Source of the DNA: Calditerrivibrio sp.
GTDB taxonomy: Bacteria > Chrysiogenota > Deferribacteres > Deferribacterales > Calditerrivibrionaceae
Reading direction: 5' to 3'
DNA: 7,071 bases
Assembly (NCBI GenBank): GCA_020217115.1
Contig: JAIWOA010000135.1
Span: 1 to 7,071 of the forward strand
Part shown: positions 5,950 to 7,071 of the stretch, piece after piece
Position numbering within the stretch: position 1 is the first letter of the stretch
Layout of the letters: each line of letters opens with the position of its first letter
Position numbers and translations under genes: made by a program
Notes under the pieces: generated by a model
What the model was told of the DNA's origin: nothing
The model's input: only the letters and a program-made list of their open reading frames with translations
Database searches by the model: none

Positions 5950-6987
5950 GGGACAAAGTTAATTAAAAACAGATTTTTTATCCTGATTTTAACGCAACTT
6001 ATTCTATATATTTCAGCTCTCTATTTAATATATTGTAAATTAATCATAGTAGCTACGATATTTTTTACTATACTTTTCATATTAGGTTTATTTACCATCA
6101 TATCATTTCAGAAAACCATCAAAAAACTTCAGGAAGAAAATGAGCTTATAAAAAAAGAGAAACATGATATAGAAGTAAAATTAGAGGGGCAGATTCTCGA
6201 TGTTACAGCATCAAACAATGAATTGAAAATCCTCAATTTAGAGCTCATAAAAGCTAAAAATAAGGTTGAAGAGCTATCACATTACAGAGGTACATTTATA
6301 TCAAATATGTCCCATGAACTAAAAACTCCATTAAATGCTATCATAGGTTTTACACATGTTCTACTGGAATCAGAGTTCATTATATCTGAAGATGAAAAAA
6401 TCAATTTGATAAAAACTGTTCATAATGCAGGGAAAAAACTCTTAAATATAATAAACAACATACTTGACCTCAGCGATCTAAAACAGGATATAGATATATA
6501 TGAGCCGGTCCCCAGATATATAGATATAACTCCTATAATAGATGCCCTTGTTTCCACTGCAAAAGGTTTATTAAAGGATAAATCATCCATACTTCTCAAT
6601 ACAAAAATAGGGGAAAATTATCCAAATGTTTACGCAGATGATAAGGCTCTTGGTAAAGTACTAACCCACATTATTGACAATGCATCAAAATATACTAAAA
6701 AAGGGGAGATTCTTATATACACAGAAGAGGATGAAGATCATTTATATATATGTATATCAGACACTGGTGTCGGTATGACAGACTCTGAATTGGAAAGAAT
6801 TTTTGAGCCTTTTACAAAAATGATAATTAATGGGCAACCAATATCGATATCTGGTTCTGTTGGGATAGGTATGCCTATATCAAAATATCTCATGGAAAAG
6901 ATGTCTGGAAACCTTCTGGTACAATCTAAAAAAGATTATGGAACAACGGTGAAAATTGCTCTTAAAAAGGAACCTAAAGATGGATAA
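5935..6987 (+). CDS. Membrane-anchored sensor histidine kinase
   Basis: A 350-residue kinase that autophosphorylates on His and passes phosphate to a response regulator. Two hydrophobic helices (about 14-33 and 36-58) are joined by only two residues, so there is no extracellular sensor domain. Residues 59-115 form a charged coiled coil. The dimerisation/phosphoacceptor box is F-I-S-N-M-S-H-E-L-K-T-P-L-N-A-I-I-G-F with His127. The ATPase domain has D-N-A-S-K with Asn249 (N box), D-T-G-V-G-M at 276-281 (G1), R-I-F-E-P-F (F box) and G-S-V-G-I-G-M at 307-313 (G2). All catalytic boxes are intact. The ATG has no evident Shine-Dalgarno. In frame upstream there is a TAG at 5908-5910 and no standard start codon between, so 5935 is the earliest usual start. 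No response regulator gene is adjacent. The 3' end overlaps the next gene. Confidence 0.93.
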   Translation: MQISQGTKLIKNRFFILILTQLILYISALYLIYCKLIIVATIFFTILFILGLFTIISFQKTIKKLQEENELIKKEKHDIEVKLEGQILDVTASNNELKILNLELIKAKNKVEELSHYRGTFISNMSHELKTPLNAIIGFTHVLLESEFIISEDEKINLIKTVHNAGKKLLNIINNILDLSDLKQDIDIYEPVPRYIDITPIIDALVSTAKGLLKDKSSILLNTKIGENYPNVYADDKALGKVLTHIIDNASKYTKKGEILIYTEEDEDHLYICISDTGVGMTDSELERIFEPFTKMIINGQPISISGSVGIGMPISKYLMEKMSGNLLVQSKKDYGTTVKIALKKEPKDG

Positions 6988-7071
6988 TGTAAAAAAAAGG
7001 CTTTTGATGGATATAAAAAAAGGGGAGAGAGTATTCATTGCAGATAATGCAAAAGTATTCGGAGATGTAAC
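6980..7071 (+). CDS. Gamma-carbonic-anhydrase-like hexapeptide-repeat protein, 5' part (3' end outside window)
   Basis: An open frame starts at ATG 6980 and runs off the window edge with 30 full codons visible. After a basic lead it reads K-G-E-R-V-F-I-A-D-N-A-K-V-F-G-D-V. This matches the N-terminus of YrdA/CaiE/gamma-carbonic-anhydrase trimeric left-handed beta-helix proteins (typically 'vFIApnA.v.GDV.iG..ssiW'). The metal-binding His residues and the hexapeptide coils lie beyond the window, so true carbonic anhydrase activity cannot be judged; acyltransferase relatives share this start. The start codon overlaps the kinase end by 8 bases (ATGGATAA). AAAAGGA lies at suitable distance upstream, within the kinase gene. 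A second in-frame ATG at 7007 is also preceded by AAAAGG and is an alternative start. Confidence 0.72.
   Translation, partial: MDNVKKRLLMDIKKGERVFIADNAKVFGDV

Overview
The window is an AT-rich stretch of bacterial chromosome (roughly one third GC by eye). It carries housekeeping and regulatory genes, with no sign of phage, transposon, CRISPR or RNA operon. The gene content, base composition and protein flavour suggest a thermophilic or anaerobic lineage such as Deferribacterota (for example Calditerrivibrio or Deferribacter). This placement is an impression from the sequence, not a search result.

Layout. At the left edge, the 3' end of a plus-strand LPP20-like lipoprotein gene (1-324) converges on a long minus-strand block, with a hairpin at 344-366 between them. 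Read in its own direction, the minus-strand block runs: XRE-cupin regulator (5888-5352), a 148-base leader, panB (5203-4391), panC (4388-3543), panD (3541-3191), cheW (3124-2675) and recG (2674-404). The panB/panC, panC/panD and cheW/recG junctions are 2, 1 and 0 bases, so translation is probably coupled. Divergent from the regulator, a membrane histidine kinase gene (5935-6987) overlaps by 8 bases the start of a gamma-carbonic-anhydrase-like gene that leaves the window at 7071.

How the genes fit together. PanB, PanC and PanD supply the ketopantoate, condensation and beta-alanine steps of pantothenate (vitamin B5) synthesis for coenzyme A. PanE/IlvC, which would reduce ketopantoate, is not in the window. 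CheW (chemotaxis coupling) and RecG (branched-DNA helicase) are functionally unrelated but appear to be carried on the same transcript.

The most interesting element is the panB leader. It holds a small hairpin with a bulged A, resembling the Pan RNA motif reported upstream of pantothenate genes. A strong intrinsic terminator sits directly before the panB ribosome binding site. Both arms of the terminator can instead pair, in nested order, with the upstream hairpin, which is the architecture of a transcription attenuator or riboswitch-like control. The DNA-binding cupin protein encoded just upstream could be a second layer of control.
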